This document shows positions 25,433 to 33,909 of a DNA stretch of 64,000 bases, in pieces; the first letter of the stretch is position 1, and the number at the start of each line of letters is the position of its first letter. Position numbers and translations under genes: made by a program. Under the pieces are notes generated by a model. It searched no databases. It saw only the letters and a list, made by a program, of their open reading frames with translations, and was not told the origin of the DNA. The DNA comes from Bacillus zhangzhouensis (GTDB lineage: Bacteria > Bacillota > Bacilli > Bacillales > Bacillaceae), in contig NZ_JOTP01000003.1 in the NCBI RefSeq assembly GCF_000715205.1, forward strand, positions 1 through 64,000, read 5' to 3'.

Positions 25433-27102
25433 ATATCGCAGAACAGGTCAAAGATGCGTTAAAAGAAGAAATCATTGCGGCAGTCGTCAAAGCAGGTCTT
25501 GCCGAGGAAAGCCAGGTGCCAGATGTCCTTTTGGAAGTGCCAAAAGAGAAAACGCACGGTGATTACTCCACCAACATGGCGATGCAGCTTGCCCGCATTG
25601 CGAAAAAAGCACCTCGTCAAATCGCAGAAGACATTGTCAATGCGTTTGACAAAGGGAAAGCTTCTATTGAAAAACTGGATATCGCAGGTCCAGGATTCAT
25701 CAACTTTTATATGAACAATCAGTATTTAACAAAACTCATCCCAGCTGTCCTTGAGGCAAAAGAGGCATATGGCGAAACGAATACCGGCGGTGGCCAGAAG
25801 GTACAAGTCGAATTCGTTTCAGCAAACCCAACAGGTGATCTTCACCTTGGACATGCCCGCGGAGCAGCTGTAGGTGATTCTCTTTGCAACATCCTTGATA
25901 AAGCAGGGTTCAATGTGAGCCGTGAATACTATATCAACGATGCTGGGAATCAGATCAATAACCTCGCTTTATCTGTAGAAGTACGTTACTTTGAGGCACT
26001 CGGTCTTGAAAAAGAAATGCCTGAAGACGGCTACAGAGGAGAAGACATCAAAGGCATCGGGCAAAAGCTTGCGGATGAATTTGGTGACCGCTTCGTCCAT
26101 GATTCAGAAGAAGAGCGCATGAAGTTCTTCCGTGAGTACGGATTAAAATACGAATTAGAAAAATTACGTGTAGACCTTGAAAATTTCCGTGTTCCATTTG
26201 ATGTATGGTATTCCGAAACATCTTTATATGAAAACGGCAAAATCGAACCGGCGCTACAAACGCTTCGTGAAAAAGGCTATATCTTTGAGGAAGATGGCGC
26301 AACATGGCTGCGTTCAACTGATTTTGGTGATGACAAGGACCGTGTACTGATTAAAAAAGACGGTAGCTTCACGTACTTGCTTCCAGACATCGCATATCAT
26401 AAGGACAAACTGGACAGAGGCTTTGATCAGCTCATTAACATTTGGGGAGCGGACCATCATGGCTATATCCCTCGAATGAAAGCGGCCATCCAAGCCCTTG
26501 GATATCCTGCTGACAAGCTTGAAGTAGAAATCATTCAGCTCGTTCACCTATACAAAAACGGTGAAAAGATGAAGATGAGTAAACGAACAGGTAAAGCCGT
26601 CACAATGCGTGACTTGATTGAAGAAGTGGGCTTAGATGCTACTCGTTATTTCTTTGCGATGAGAAGTGCGGCGACACATATGGACTTTGACCTAGACTTA
26701 GCGATTTCTACGTCTAACGAAAACCCTGTCTACTATGCGCAATATGCGCATGCGAGAATTTGCAGCATGCTGCGTCAAGGTCAAGAAAAAGGCTACGAGC
26801 CGAACCTTGAGAAAGCAGATTTCTCTCACATTCAATCGGAAAAAGAATACGATCTTCTGAAAATCATTGGCAGCTTCCCAGAAGTTGTAGCAGAAGCAGC
26901 TGAAAAACGTATTCCGCACCGCGTGACGAACTATATTTATGACCTTGCATCAGCCCTTCACAGCTTCTACAATGCCGAGAAGGTCATTGACGCAGAAAAC
27001 GAAACAAAAACGATAGCACGTCTTTCACTCATGAAAGCAACACAAATTACGCTAGCTAACGCATTAAAACTAATTGGTGTATCTGCACCGGAAAAGATGT
27101 AA
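25429..27102 (+). CDS. argS: Arginyl-tRNA synthetase
   Basis: 557 residues, class [13 protein letters not shown] carries the HIGH signature and [14 protein letters not shown] the KMSKS signature; N-terminal tRNA-binding domain and C-terminal anticodon domain (DALR) are present in full length. AAGGAGG lies inside the end of ywiB. No T-box leader is seen, expected as it follows ywiB. Confidence 0.97.
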   Translation: MNIAEQVKDALKEEIIAAVVKAGLAEESQVPDVLLEVPKEKTHGDYSTNMAMQLARIAKKAPRQIAEDIVNAFDKGKASIEKLDIAGPGFINFYMNNQYLTKLIPAVLEAKEAYGETNTGGGQKVQVEFVSANPTGDLHLGHARGAAVGDSLCNILDKAGFNVSREYYINDAGNQINNLALSVEVRYFEALGLEKEMPEDGYRGEDIKGIGQKLADEFGDRFVHDSEEERMKFFREYGLKYELEKLRVDLENFRVPFDVWYSETSLYENGKIEPALQTLREKGYIFEEDGATWLRSTDFGDDKDRVLIKKDGSFTYLLPDIAYHKDKLDRGFDQLINIWGADHHGYIPRMKAAIQALGYPADKLEVEIIQLVHLYKNGEKMKMSKRTGKAVTMRDLIEEVGLDATRYFFAMRSAATHMDFDLDLAISTSNENPVYYAQYAHARICSMLRQGQEKGYEPNLEKADFSHIQSEKEYDLLKIIGSFPEVVAEAAEKRIPHRVTNYIYDLASALHSFYNAEKVIDAENETKTIARLSLMKATQITLANALKLIGVSAPEKM

Positions 27103-27110
27103 TGCATTAA

Positions 27111-27143
27111 AGCCCCGCTCTACTGTATGAGCGGGGCTTTTTT
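27111..27143 (+). terminator. Terminator after argS
   Basis: Stem AGCCCCGCTC/GAGCGGGGCT, 8-nt loop, then TTTTT. Confidence 0.92.
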
Positions 27144-27147
27144 ATAT

Positions 27148-27182
27148 GAAAAACCCGCTATCTTTTAGAGAAAGCGGGTTTT
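27148..27182 (-). terminator. Terminator of the tandem peptide genes
   Basis: Stem AAAACCCGCT/AGCGGGTTTT; on the minus strand followed by TTTTTC. It lies 5 bases beyond the stop codon of the second peptide gene. Confidence 0.85.
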
Positions 27183-27187
27183 GAAAA

Positions 27188-27253
27188 TTAACCAAGCGTA
27201 TTAATAATGTTAGAGATAGAATCGAATAATTGGCTAAGTACATCAGAGAACAT
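27188..27253 (-). CDS. 21-residue amphipathic peptide, copy A
   Basis: Starts MFSDVLSQLF and ends SNIINTLG. A strong AGGGAGG lies 8 bases before ATG 27253. Hydrophobic residues at 2, 5, 6, 9, 10, 13, 16, 17 and 20 fall on one face of a helix; Asp 4 and 11 give a net charge near -2. There is no leader or modification motif. This is the profile of phenol-soluble-modulin-like or membrane-binding peptides (inference). The protein is identical to copy B although the DNA differs at eight synonymous positions. Second in the tandem pair and directly before the terminator. Confidence 0.75.
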   Translation of the reverse strand: MFSDVLSQLFDSISNIINTLG

Positions 27254-27301
27254 GAGCGTAACCTCCCTTCGGAAAGCATTTAGTCTGTGTGCAAAATTGG
27301 C

Positions 27302-27367
27302 TTAACCAAGCGTGTTAATGATGTTAGAAATAGAATCGAATAGTTGGCTGAGGACATCTGAAAACAT
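27302..27367 (-). CDS. 21-residue amphipathic peptide, copy B
   Basis: Same amino-acid sequence as copy A. GAGGAGG lies 7-8 bases before ATG 27367. Codons differ from copy A at residues 2, 3, 5, 6, 9, 13, 16 and 18, all silent, which shows selection on the peptide. The repeat period is 114 bp. Its promoter must lie in 27368-27469; a dyad CTTAA-N9-TTAAG at about 27401-27420 is the only structure noticed there. Function unknown: a secreted surfactant/toxin-like peptide or a membrane-curvature peptide are both possible. Confidence 0.75.
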   Translation of the reverse strand: MFSDVLSQLFDSISNIINTLG

Positions 27368-27469
27368 GTTTTCGCCTCCTCTCTTTTCGTTGTGACATCT
27401 ACTTAACGAGGGGGATTAAGGTTTGGATCACTTTTTCTAAAAAAATTTCTAAAATAGATCATGGCATAG

Positions 27470-27502
27470 AAAAAAGCACCTCGTTTTTCGGGTGCTTTTT
27501 TG
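27470..27502 (-). terminator. Terminator of the LD-carboxypeptidase-like gene
   Basis: Stem AAAAAAGCACC/GGTGCTTTTTT; the minus strand runs into T residues, 8 bases after the stop codon. Confidence 0.85.
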
Positions 27503-27509
27503 GCTTTGT

Positions 27510-28481
27510 TTATGAATAAATGCGCAGCTTAACGTCTCCGTTTTTGCACGTTAGCTGCGCACTTCCGCCAATCGGTAAGGTGAATACAGGCTGTGTATGT
27601 CCTATATCTACATCGTATATCACCGGGATGTGTTTGAGCATGGGATGCTTATCTAGGATGAATCTCATATGTTCCTCTGTCATCTCGGATTTCTTTTGAA
27701 AGCGTCCGATGATCAATCCTTTGATTGATTCTGCATGCTGCAAGAGGGAGGTGAGGTCTCTGGCGAACATTTCAGGGAACACCAAATCATCATCTTCAAC
27801 AAATAAGATGGCATCCTTAATATGAGGCATAAACGATGTCCCTTGCAGTAAGTTCAGTGTACAAAGGTTCCCGCCATACAAGGTGCCTTCAGCTGTTCCC
27901 TCCTGATATATTTTCCATTTCGTCGGATGAAACTGCCGGTTGGTTTGATCGAGATACCACGCGTCATCACTCCACTTTGTAGAAGGGATCACATCAAATG
28001 GCTCACCGCCGTTCATCAAGCAGGCTTGAAACATGGCTGACTGCTCCTCTTGTCCCTGCTCCATTTGAAAGCTGGAGAAATGAGGACCTGAGTATGTCAC
28101 CACATCACATCTTGCGGTAATGGCGCTTGCGAGTGCGGTAATATCACTGTAGCCGCAAAGGACTTTGGGATGCTGACGGATCAAGTCGTAATCAATATAA
28201 GGCAAAAGCTCATTGCAATTGAAACCGCCGATTGCAGTCAAAATGCCGTCGACTTTATCATTTGAGAACGCCTCATGTAGATCAGATACACGGTGTTCAA
28301 TGGACGATGAAGAATGAAGATCACATTCAAACACGTGTTTTCCAAAAGAGACAGTGAACCCTAAAGTCTCTAAATGTTTTTTTGCTTGAGACATTCCTTC
28401 TTCTGATAAGATGCTTGCACTTCGGCTTGGGGCGATGACCCGAATATGGTCGCCTTTTTTTAAAGGAGATGGTGTGTGCAT
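27510..28481 (-). CDS. LD-carboxypeptidase family (S66) peptidase
   Basis: 323 residues. The S66 catalytic Ser is in LCGYSDITALASAI; a Glu follows in AILFVEDDD and the His is in DVDIGHTQPVFTLPIGG. S66 proteins include murein tetrapeptide LD-carboxypeptidases (LdcA, YkfA) and microcin C immunity proteins (MccF); this sequence does not settle which. Start chosen at ATG 28481 (MHTPSPLKKGDHIRVIAP) after AAGGAAG; the frame extends 66 residues upstream without family similarity. Divergent from ywiE. Confidence 0.85.
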   Translation of the reverse strand: MHTPSPLKKGDHIRVIAPSRSASILSEEGMSQAKKHLETLGFTVSFGKHVFECDLHSSSSIEHRVSDLHEAFSNDKVDGILTAIGGFNCNELLPYIDYDLIRQHPKVLCGYSDITALASAITARCDVVTYSGPHFSSFQMEQGQEEQSAMFQACLMNGGEPFDVIPSTKWSDDAWYLDQTNRQFHPTKWKIYQEGTAEGTLYGGNLCTLNLLQGTSFMPHIKDAILFVEDDDLVFPEMFARDLTSLLQHAESIKGLIIGRFQKKSEMTEEHMRFILDKHPMLKHIPVIYDVDIGHTQPVFTLPIGGSAQLTCKNGDVKLRIYS

Positions 28482-28638
28482 AAACAAATCTTCCTTTCCT
28501 TCACATATTTCTCCATTATATCGGATCAAATCGCTCCAGTCTGTAAAAGCTAAAAGAAAGAAGTGGACCGTGCGTTTCAGACAAGCTGTGCAAAGGGTAT
28601 GGAAGAGAAAAAGACAGAAACGAATGAGGGCGGAGAAT

Positions 28639-30141
28639 GTGAAAAAGAGGAGACTGGAATTTTTATTTTTATATTTCATGATATTCGGGGCATATGTGGT
28701 GTTTTGGTGGCCGGTGCCAGCGTGGGGCTTTCAGCTTTACGCAGCTAGTTATATCGCCATTATTTTATTTAGTATCATCTCACTCATGCTAGAGAACCGG
28801 ACATCACAGCACACATTGTTATGGATATATGTACTGATCTTTTTCCCGATCATAGGCTATATGTTTTATTTATTCTCGGGGCAGCTCTACGTAAAAGGTC
28901 ATTTGTTCAAATCGAAGAGAATGTATAACCGTGAAAAGTTACGTAGAATATCTGAGCTTGAGAGCAAGCCGGATGAAACACGTTTAACCGAGAATCAGCG
29001 TGCTTTTTTTCATTACACAGAAAAAGCGACAGGAATGCATGTGAATACAAATAGTGATATGGAGATTTTAAAGAATGGGGAGGAAACCTTTCCTCGGATT
29101 TTTGAAGAGTTGAAAAAGGCAAAAACGTTCATTCATATTGAATATTACATGTTTAAATCTGATTTTCTCGGTCACCAAATGATGGAGATTCTGATTGAAA
29201 AAGTGAAAGAAGGGGTAGAGGTTCGCTTCATCTATGATGCGGCAGGCAGTATTCGCTTCTCTCGAAAAGATATTAAACGATTGAAGCAGGCAGGAGTCAA
29301 GGTCGCTCCATTTCTGCCTTTAAAATATGGTTTCTTTAATCAAAAAATCAATTTCCGCAATCACCGAAAAATCGTGATCATTGATGGGAAGACAGGATTT
29401 GTCGGCGGGTTAAATGTCGGAAAAGAATATGTCGGACGTGATGAAAATATCGGTTTTTGGCGTGATACGCATACGATGTTAAAGGGTGAGGCTGTTCAAA
29501 CCCTTCACTCTGTTTTTATGCTCGACTGGGAGTATGTATCAGATGAAGTATTAATTGATGATCCGAAATATCATACGCCGCATCCTGTGACGGGAGAGGA
29601 TGTCATTCAGGTTGTACCAACTGGACCTGATATGAAAGAAAGTATGAGTGATTTATATGATGCACTCATCTCAAATGCGAAACAATTTGTCTGGATTGCT
29701 ACACCTTATTTTGTCCCAAATGAATCCCTTCGTACGGCATTGAAAATTGCTGCGACAAGAGGGGTGGATGTCCGGGTGATGGTTCCGGAGATCAATGATG
29801 GCTTTCTCACACAATACGCCACACGATCCTATTTTTCTGAGCTCCTAAAAGAGGGCATCAAGGTATATCACTATCAAAAAGGCTTCATGCATCAAAAGGT
29901 CATGATCGCAGATGGGGAACTTGCCTCTGTCGGTACCGCCAATGTGGATATGAGAAGCTTTCAGCTCAATTTTGAGGTCAATGTCTTTACAGCCGCGAAG
30001 AAGCCAATCGAGCAATTGATAGCCCATTATGAGGAAGATATGAAGGAATGTGAGCAAATGGGACCCGTTCATTTTTATAAAAGAGGCTTAAAAGAGCGAT
30101 TAAAGGAATCATTTGCTCGGTTGTTTTCTGGCGTTCTATGA
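28639..30141 (+). CDS. ywiE: Cardiolipin synthase-like phospholipase D protein YwiE
   Basis: 500 residues from GTG 28639, the length of B. subtilis YwiE, with GGCGGAG just upstream; ATG 28624 is an alternative. Two N-terminal membrane helices, then two phospholipase D HKD motifs: NHRKIVIIDGKTGFVGG and MHQKVMIADGELASVGTAN. Condenses two phosphatidylglycerols to cardiolipin. A second cls-type gene (ywjE) lies 5 kb away. Confidence 0.92.
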   Translation: MKKRRLEFLFLYFMIFGAYVVFWWPVPAWGFQLYAASYIAIILFSIISLMLENRTSQHTLLWIYVLIFFPIIGYMFYLFSGQLYVKGHLFKSKRMYNREKLRRISELESKPDETRLTENQRAFFHYTEKATGMHVNTNSDMEILKNGEETFPRIFEELKKAKTFIHIEYYMFKSDFLGHQMMEILIEKVKEGVEVRFIYDAAGSIRFSRKDIKRLKQAGVKVAPFLPLKYGFFNQKINFRNHRKIVIIDGKTGFVGGLNVGKEYVGRDENIGFWRDTHTMLKGEAVQTLHSVFMLDWEYVSDEVLIDDPKYHTPHPVTGEDVIQVVPTGPDMKESMSDLYDALISNAKQFVWIATPYFVPNESLRTALKIAATRGVDVRVMVPEINDGFLTQYATRSYFSELLKEGIKVYHYQKGFMHQKVMIADGELASVGTANVDMRSFQLNFEVNVFTAAKKPIEQLIAHYEEDMKECEQMGPVHFYKRGLKERLKESFARLFSGVL

Positions 30142-30190
30142 GGATTTCTAGTCAAAGAAATCATTTCCTAATCTAGTATTTTCATGAGGA

Positions 30191-30229
30191 TTCCTCTATA
30201 ATTGAAAATGATTATCAATTATAGAGGAA
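30191..30229 (+). promoter_or_regulatory. Fur box inside a 15-bp-arm inverted repeat
   Basis: TGAAAATGATTATCA at 30203-30217 matches 14 of 15 bases of the 7-1-7 Fur site. It is enclosed by perfect arms TTCCTCTATAATTGA and TCAATTATAGAGGAA at 30191-30229, 9 bases apart. The left arm includes a TATAAT (30197-30202), so Fur would cover the promoter. ywjA belongs to the Fur regulon of B. subtilis. Confidence 0.8.
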
Positions 30230-30246
30230 ATGAGGTTCTTTTACAT

Positions 30247-31962
30247 ATGCTAAAACGCTTTTTCGCCTATTACAGGCCCTATCGAGGTCTGTTCTTTTTA
30301 GATTTCTTTTGCGCTGTCGCCGTTGGATTGATGGAACTGGGTTTCCCGCTTATCGTGAACTACTTCATTGATACATTGTTGCCAACAGGGAACTGGACAA
30401 TCATTGTTTGGACGGCACTTGCGCTGTTTGTCATTTATGCAATCAGCTCGGTTATGCAATTCATTGTGTCGTACTGGGGGCACATGCTAGGCATCAATAT
30501 TGAAACAGATATGAGGAAGAAGCTATTTGATCACTTTCAGCGTCTGTCATTTAAATTCTTTGACAACAACAAAACGGGTAAGCTCATGTCACGAATGACA
30601 AATGACCTCATGTACATTGGAGAGGTGGCGCATCATGGACCTGAAGATTTGTTTATTGCGATTATGACGATTCTTGGTGCCTTTGCTGTCATGCTGATGA
30701 TTAACTGGCAGCTTGCCATTTTAACCTTCCTCATCATGCCTGTCATCATCTGGCTGGCGCTTTATTTTAATAAGAAGATGACGAAGGCCATTACACAGCT
30801 GAACAATGATATTGGAGACTTTCATGCAAGGGTTGAAAACAATATCGGGGGCATTCGTCTTGTTCAAGCTTTTGCCAATGAACATTTCGAGAAAAAGCGC
30901 TTTGCGGAAAACAACAACCGTTTTCGTAAGGCGAAGCTTCTTTCTTATAAAATTATGTCGGTCAATGGATCGATCAGCTATATTCTCACACGTCTTGTGA
31001 CACTGTTTGTCCTTCTCGCAGGTACATGGTTTGTCCTGCAAGGTCAATTAACGGCGGGTGGCTTTATCGCATTTGTTCTGATCACAAATGTTTTATTTAG
31101 ACCGATTGATAAAATCAACACGGTCATTGAAATGTATCCGAAAGGCATTGCGGGCTTTAAAAGCTATGTCGATTTGCTAGACACAGAGCCGGATGTGAAG
31201 GATACAGAGGGAGCACGTGATGTACACGGATTGAAAGGTGAAATTGAATATCGAAACGTAACATTTGGCTACGATGAACACAGTCATGTGTTAAAGAATA
31301 TCGATTTAAAGATCAAACAAGGAGAGACGGTTGCGTTTGTCGGCCCTTCAGGAGCGGGGAAATCAACAATTTGCAGTCTGCTGCCTCGTTTTTATGATGT
31401 GGATGAAGGGGAGATCACGATTGATGGTATAAGCACAAAGTCGATGACATTGTCTTCTTTAAGGCAGCAGATCGGTATTGTGCAGCAGGATGTCTTTTTA
31501 TTCTCAGGCACCATTCGTGAAAACATTGCGTACGGGAACTTAGAAGCGAATGATGCAGAGATTTGGGAGGCCGTACGACGTGCGCATTTAGAAGAACTCG
31601 TTCAGCGTTTCCCAGAAGGGTTAAATACCGTCATTGGCGAACGGGGCGTCAAATTGTCAGGCGGACAAAAGCAGCGTTTGTCGATTGCACGGATGTTTCT
31701 GAAAAACCCTTCCATTCTTATTTTAGATGAAGCCACGTCAGCACTTGATACAGAAACAGAAAAAGCAATACAGGATGCACTGAGCGAACTGGCTGTCGGC
31801 AGAACAACACTGGTCATTGCTCACCGGCTTGCGACGATCAAACACGCAGACCGTATCATCGTCGTGACGGAGGAAGGCATCCAAGAACAAGGCCGCCACC
31901 AAGACTTAATCCAAATGGGCGGCGTATACAGCAGACTGCATGAAGCGCAGTTTGGTCATTAA
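30247..31962 (+). CDS. ywjA: Fur-regulated ABC exporter YwjA
   Basis: 571 residues, half-transporter with six-helix membrane domain (about 1-320) and ATPase domain: Walker A GPSGAGKST, Q-loop GIVQQDVFLFSG, signature VKLSGGQKQR, Walker B ILILDEATSALD, H-loop VIAHRL. Likely a homodimeric exporter of the MsbA/YwjA type; substrate unknown, perhaps heme or an iron-related compound (inference from Fur control). Start ATG 30247 after GAGGTTC; ATG 30208 would lie within the Fur box. Confidence 0.9.
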   Translation: MLKRFFAYYRPYRGLFFLDFFCAVAVGLMELGFPLIVNYFIDTLLPTGNWTIIVWTALALFVIYAISSVMQFIVSYWGHMLGINIETDMRKKLFDHFQRLSFKFFDNNKTGKLMSRMTNDLMYIGEVAHHGPEDLFIAIMTILGAFAVMLMINWQLAILTFLIMPVIIWLALYFNKKMTKAITQLNNDIGDFHARVENNIGGIRLVQAFANEHFEKKRFAENNNRFRKAKLLSYKIMSVNGSISYILTRLVTLFVLLAGTWFVLQGQLTAGGFIAFVLITNVLFRPIDKINTVIEMYPKGIAGFKSYVDLLDTEPDVKDTEGARDVHGLKGEIEYRNVTFGYDEHSHVLKNIDLKIKQGETVAFVGPSGAGKSTICSLLPRFYDVDEGEITIDGISTKSMTLSSLRQQIGIVQQDVFLFSGTIRENIAYGNLEANDAEIWEAVRRAHLEELVQRFPEGLNTVIGERGVKLSGGQKQRLSIARMFLKNPSILILDEATSALDTETEKAIQDALSELAVGRTTLVIAHRLATIKHADRIIVVTEEGIQEQGRHQDLIQMGGVYSRLHEAQFGH

Positions 31963-31976
31963 GGAGAAAGCCCAGA

Positions 31977-32008
31977 ATGAGTCCAGCTATTGAGTTGGAC
32001 TCATTTTT
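31977..32008 (+). terminator. Terminator after ywjA
   Basis: Stem ATGAGTCCA/TGGACTCAT, 10-nt loop, then TTTTTG. Confidence 0.88.
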
Positions 32009-32042
32009 GACGTGCTGCTATAACTCAAAAACAAAAACAATC

Positions 32043-32252
32043 ATGATGAAAAGCGTTCACTACGTGACTCTTATTGGTTTTTGATCATTCCAGCTGGAAT
32101 CAATCCAGTATTTTTTTTATCGGTATTATTTTGTTTGGCATCAATATTGGAGTAAATGCAATAGGCAGTTCTCTGAGTAAAAAAATATATTTGCGACGTT
32201 GACCATTTGTTTTGCTCTCATATCATTTGGACTTCTTAAGCTATTCTTTTGA
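32043..32252 (+). pseudogene. Decayed small membrane-protein gene
   Basis: Frames on the plus strand join into a plausible two-helix protein: YWFLIIPAGINPVFFLS near 32070-32120, then IILFGINIGVNAIGSSLSKK, then LTICFALISFGLLKLFF to TGA 32250-32252. At least two frame changes are needed, one at an eight-T run (32110-32118). No ribosome binding site was found. The rest of the gap 32009-32397 shows only a weak hairpin with T residues near 32332-32356. Confidence 0.4.
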
Positions 32253-32397
32253 AAAGACTCTCATTAGTTCTCACTATAACTTACTTCATATTTTTACTCG
32301 AAGGTAGAGTGTGATCAATGAACGATCAAGTTACCCTTTTGAAATAGGGCTTTTTTTGTTAGGATAGTAAAAACTCGTGTAGGAAGGATCTGATGGA

Positions 32398-33396
32398 ATG
32401 AAGGGGCTTCGGCGTTTACAGAAGGGCGATAGGATCGGCATTTTTTCTCCGTCAAGCCCTGCATCAGCAACCTCGCCTCTTAGGTATCAGCGGGCGAAGG
32501 AATGGCTTGAGCACAAAGGATTCATTGTTGAACCAGGTTCTTTAACAGGGAAGGAAGATCATTACCGTTCAGGTACAATTCAAAAACGAGCAGATGAGCT
32601 GAATGAACTGTTGGCTAGAGACGATTTGGCCTGCGTGATGTCGATGATTGGCGGGACGAATTCGAATAGTTTGCTGCCTTATCTTGATTTTGAGCTGCTG
32701 AACAAACATCCGAAGATCCTGATCGGTTATTCAGACGCGACGGCCATTCTTTTAGCGGCCTATGAAAAAACGGGTCTGCCTGTTTTCTACGGACCGGCGC
32801 TTGTCCCATCTTTTGGAGAGTTTGAACCGTTCGTCACCCTTACATATCAGTCGTTTGAGGACATCCTGATGCACCCGCAGACCATTCCATATCAGGTGGA
32901 AAAGCCACCTTTTTGGACAGATGAAGGGGTCAACTGGGAAGAGAAGACCTGTGACAAAGAAAAGCGTCCAAACGATTGGCTGTGCGTCATAGAGGGACAG
33001 GCAGAAGGCAGACTGATCGGGGGGAACCTAAATGCCATGTATGGCATATGGGGGAGTGAGTTCATGCCCACGATTCAGAAGGGAGACATCCTCCTGATTG
33101 AAGATTGTATGAAAACTGCTTCGGTTGTAGAAAAAAACTTCTCTCTTTTGAAGGTAAATGGTGTGTTTGAACAAGTATCAGGTATCCTCTTAGGGAAACA
33201 TGAGCTATTTGATGATGAAGGAACGGGCAAGAAACCGCACGATATTTTACTTGAGGTGCTCGGAGATACAAAGAGACCGCTCATCGCTGATTTTGACTGT
33301 GCTCATACACACCCGATGCTCACCATGCCAATAGGGACACGAGTGAAAATGGATGCAGCTGCAACGCAAGTTTGGCTGACAGAAGAGTGGATATAA
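32398..33396 (+). CDS. LD-carboxypeptidase family (S66) peptidase, MccF-like
   Basis: 332 residues. Catalytic Ser in ILIGYSDATAILLA, Glu in ILLIEDCMK, His in DFDCAHTHPMLTMPIG. The large insert between the two domains and the YGPALVPSFGEF motif resemble MccF/YocD-type S66 enzymes, which can hydrolyse peptide-nucleotide antibiotics as well as cell-wall peptides. Start ATG 32398 after AAGGATCTGATGG. Distinct from the other S66 protein at 27510-28481. Its terminator hairpin is duplicated around a repeat element. Confidence 0.85.
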   Translation: MKGLRRLQKGDRIGIFSPSSPASATSPLRYQRAKEWLEHKGFIVEPGSLTGKEDHYRSGTIQKRADELNELLARDDLACVMSMIGGTNSNSLLPYLDFELLNKHPKILIGYSDATAILLAAYEKTGLPVFYGPALVPSFGEFEPFVTLTYQSFEDILMHPQTIPYQVEKPPFWTDEGVNWEEKTCDKEKRPNDWLCVIEGQAEGRLIGGNLNAMYGIWGSEFMPTIQKGDILLIEDCMKTASVVEKNFSLLKVNGVFEQVSGILLGKHELFDDEGTGKKPHDILLEVLGDTKRPLIADFDCAHTHPMLTMPIGTRVKMDAAATQVWLTEEWI

Positions 33397-33399
33397 AGA

Positions 33400-33581
33400 A
33401 GAGCAGCCCAAGGGCTGCTCTCAGCGTGTAGACAGGCATTCGGTGTCAGTCCTGCGCTCCGGTGCTCACGAATGTCAAATCGCTCAGGTTTTCTATCACG
33501 CTGAAAAGAAGACAAAGGGCTAAAATAAAGATCATTTTAGCCCTTTTGTTAATCATCTGATAGTAGCCCAGGGGCTGCTCT
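33400..33581 (+). repeat. MITE-like element (copy 2) with 22-bp flanking direct repeats
   Basis: Element 33422-33559 (138 bp) starts CAGCGTGTAGACAGGC and ends near CTG 33557-33559. Inside are TCACGCTGA, which pairs with the left TCAGCGTG, and the GGGCTAAAAT/ATTTTAGCCC hairpin. Flanks 33400-33421 and 33560-33581 are 22-bp direct repeats agreeing at 19 of 22 positions. Each is a hairpin (AGCAGCCC/GGGCTGCT on the left) and the right one runs into TTTT. Non-coding. Compared with copy 3 it lacks about 36 bp in the middle. Confidence 0.8.
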
Positions 33582-33842
33582 TTTATGAAACCCCTCTTTT
33601 TCAAATGGTTGAAGGAGATCTTGTGCCTTTTTTCCCTCTACTACAATTAAGTAGTCTGACTCTAAATGAGTGAGCCTGAAGGTTTCAAGCTCTACGATGT
33701 TTTTAATGTTGCACATTGTTTTTTTAGAATACACATATAAACGATGCTGAGCCTGATGGCACTTTTCATATAGAGAAATAAGCTTATGTAAATTCAATGC
33801 TTTCGCAGCGATTTGGATTGAATAGATTTGAGACATCTTCAT
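33549..33842 (-). CDS. HPr-like protein with degenerate active site
   Basis: 97 residues with an HPr-type pattern: IQIAAKALNLHKLISLYEKC aligns with the HPr active-site loop and KNIVELETF ... DYLIVVEGKKAQDLLQPFEKEGF with its second half. His 19 matches HPr His 15, but the following Ala-Arg-Pro is lost (Lys-Leu-Ile) and Ser 46 is Asn, so phosphotransfer is doubtful. The last residues (RAAPGLLSDD) and the stop are encoded by the direct repeat and right end of the repeat element, so its tail may have been altered by the insertion. AGGAGGATAT precedes ATG 33842. Confidence 0.65.
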   Translation of the reverse strand: MKMSQIYSIQIAAKALNLHKLISLYEKCHQAQHRLYVYSKKTMCNIKNIVELETFRLTHLESDYLIVVEGKKAQDLLQPFEKEGFHKRAAPGLLSDD

Positions 33843-33909
33843 ATCCTCCTGTTAATAACTTTCTCACAATAGCTTTTTTACCCCTGTTTGCATAGGGATA
33901 AACCTTTCT

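Noticed and set aside
33400-33581. CRISPR-like reading of the repeated hairpins
   Set aside because: Only two direct repeats around one non-unique element that recurs elsewhere; no regular spacers or cas genes.
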